Below are positions 63,215 to 64,000 of a stretch of DNA of 64,000 nucleotides, in pieces. The DNA is from Sphingomonas morindae. GTDB lineage: Bacteria > Pseudomonadota > Alphaproteobacteria > Sphingomonadales > Sphingomonadaceae. The stretch's first letter is position 1. Each line of letters starts with the position of its first letter. Under the pieces are notes generated by a model, which saw only the letters and a list, made by a program, of their open reading frames with translations, was not told the origin of the DNA and did no database searches. The translations under genes and the position numbers were made by a program. The stretch spans positions 488,102 to 552,101 of the forward strand of contig NZ_CP084931.1 of NCBI RefSeq assembly GCF_023822065.1, written 5' to 3'.

Positions 63215-64000
63215 TCAGAATTCGTTCCAGTCCTGTTCGTCGCGCGCGGCGTGCGCGGCCCCGCCGCCGCCCGCCACCGCGCGAAGCCGGGGCGGCCGGC
63301 TGGCGCCCGGCGCCGGCGCGCGCATCGCCGGCGCGGCGGCGCGCGGCGTCGCATCGAGCTTGAACCGCGAGACTTCCACCGCGAGCTGGTCCGCCTGGCC
63401 GGCGAGGCTGCGCGCGGCGGCGGTCGCCTCCTCGGCCATGGCGGCGTTCTGCTGGGTCATCGAGTCCATTTCGGAGACGGCGGTGTTGACCTGGGTTAGA
63501 CCGGCCGACTGGACCTCGGCCGAGGTCGCGATCTGGCCCATCAGCCCGCTGATCTCGCCGACGGAGGCGACGATCCGGCCGAGCGCCTTGCCCGTCTCGG
63601 TGACGAGATCGACGCCCGTCGCCACCTGTTCGCCCGAGGCGGTGATCTTGGCCTTGATGTCCTTGGCGGCTTCGGCCGACCGTTCGGCGAGCGCGCGCAC
63701 CTCCGAGGCGACCACGGCGAAGCCCTTGCCGGCATCGCCAGCGCGCGCCGCCTCGACACCGGCGTTGAGCGCGAGCAAATTGGTCTGGAAGGCGATGCCG
63801 TCGATCACGCTGATGATGTCGTTGATCTCGCGCGCGGTGCGCTCGATCCCCTCCATCGCCTCGACCGCGCGCTTCACCACCTGGCCCGATTGCTCGGCAT
63901 CGCCGCGCGCCGCCTCGACGACCCGGCTCGCGCGCTGCGCGTCCTCCGCCGCCGAGCGGACCGTCGTCGTCACCTGCGACAAGGCCGCCGCCGTTTCCTC
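63215..64000 (-). CDS. Methyl-accepting chemotaxis protein, C-terminal part
   Basis: The gene enters from beyond the right edge; 261 residues are visible. It holds the signalling domain with tip [20 protein letters not shown] followed by [39 protein letters not shown] with Gln/Glu methylation-type positions, and a Pro/Ala-rich tail. It ends in DEQDWNEF, resembling the CheR/CheB-docking pentapeptide NWETF of E. coli receptors. The tip and its DNA are nearly identical to those of the receptor at 55,046-56,824. Sensor part is outside the window. Confidence 0.9.
   Translation of the reverse strand, partial: EETAAALSQVTTTVRSAAEDAQRASRVVEAARGDAEQSGQVVKRAVEAMEGIERTAREINDIISVIDGIAFQTNLLALNAGVEAARAGDAGKGFAVVASEVRALAERSAEAAKDIKAKITASGEQVATGVDLVTETGKALGRIVASVGEISGLMGQIATSAEVQSAGLTQVNTAVSEMDSMTQQNAAMAEEATAAARSLAGQADQLAVEVSRFKLDATPRAAAPAMRAPAPGASRPPRLRAVAGGGGAAHAARDEQDWNEF

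Noticed and set aside
1..64000. tRNA/rRNA genes, CRISPR arrays, insertion sequences, integrase or att sites
   Set aside because: Looked for on both strands by eye; no cloverleaf, spaced identical repeats, transposase motif or terminal repeats were recognised.

Overview
The window is high-GC, gene-dense DNA read here as a chromosomal segment of a sphingomonad-type alphaproteobacterium (Sphingomonas or a close relative). The reasons are five large TonB-dependent receptors, receptor-led sugar operons, GTGA/ATGA translational overlaps, FecI/FecR surface signalling, ApbE flavinylation genes and strong GC3 bias. This assignment rests on gene content, not on a marker gene; no rRNA, tRNA, CRISPR array, transposase or integrase was seen.

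Bases 1-9,215 hold an N-acetylgalactosamine-type (Aga) utilisation locus: the end of a GH27 glycosidase, the DeoR-family regulator AgaR, a secreted amidohydrolase, a Tat-exported GH36 glycosidase, a DMT-superfamily permease, AgaZ, AgaS and an AgaK-type sugar kinase. AgaR-like operators lie in the divergent promoter region and before agaZ. Bases 9,212-11,875 (minus strand) carry a periplasmic flavin module: a predicted diheme four-helix membrane protein, ApbE, an FMN-binding protein and an outer-membrane-like barrel. Bases 11,974-16,718 carry an Att-like ABC system (lipocalin/AttH, fused FtsX permease, ATPase) plus a DUF4126 protein.

Bases 16,828-25,148 form an alpha-mannoside locus: TonB receptor, YdcF-like protein, GH92 mannosidase and GPH symporter in one overlapping operon, with a divergent ROK regulator. 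Bases 25,162-40,261 form an almost complete non-phosphorylative L-fucose locus: TonB receptor, FucP, aldo/keto reductase, split UxaA-type dehydratase, SDR, mutarotase and GH29 fucosidase on the minus strand; lactonase and 2,4-diketo-3-deoxy-L-fuconate hydrolase on the plus strand; and an IclR regulator. The pathway ends in pyruvate and L-lactate, and poxB and lldD, which oxidise exactly these, sit beside it. Together the three loci look like an island for stripping GalNAc, mannose and fucose from glycoprotein glycans.

Bases 40,275-43,096 hold a two-component system divergent from a periplasmic OB-fold-like proline-rich protein. A GST (YghU type), a small secreted protein and an SDR follow. 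Bases 45,758-49,746 hold a FecI-FecR-TonB receptor (STN domain) system whose receptor lacks a standard start codon upstream of its signal peptide. Then come a CDP-glycerol-transferase-like protein, another TonB receptor, an unusually AT-rich intergenic stretch full of inverted repeats (53,617-53,973), a DUF2332 protein, a chemoreceptor, a Crp/Fnr regulator, RarD, a probable metal-uptake set (DUF2946, TonB receptor, frameshifted PepSY protein) and the 3' end of a second chemoreceptor cut by the window edge.
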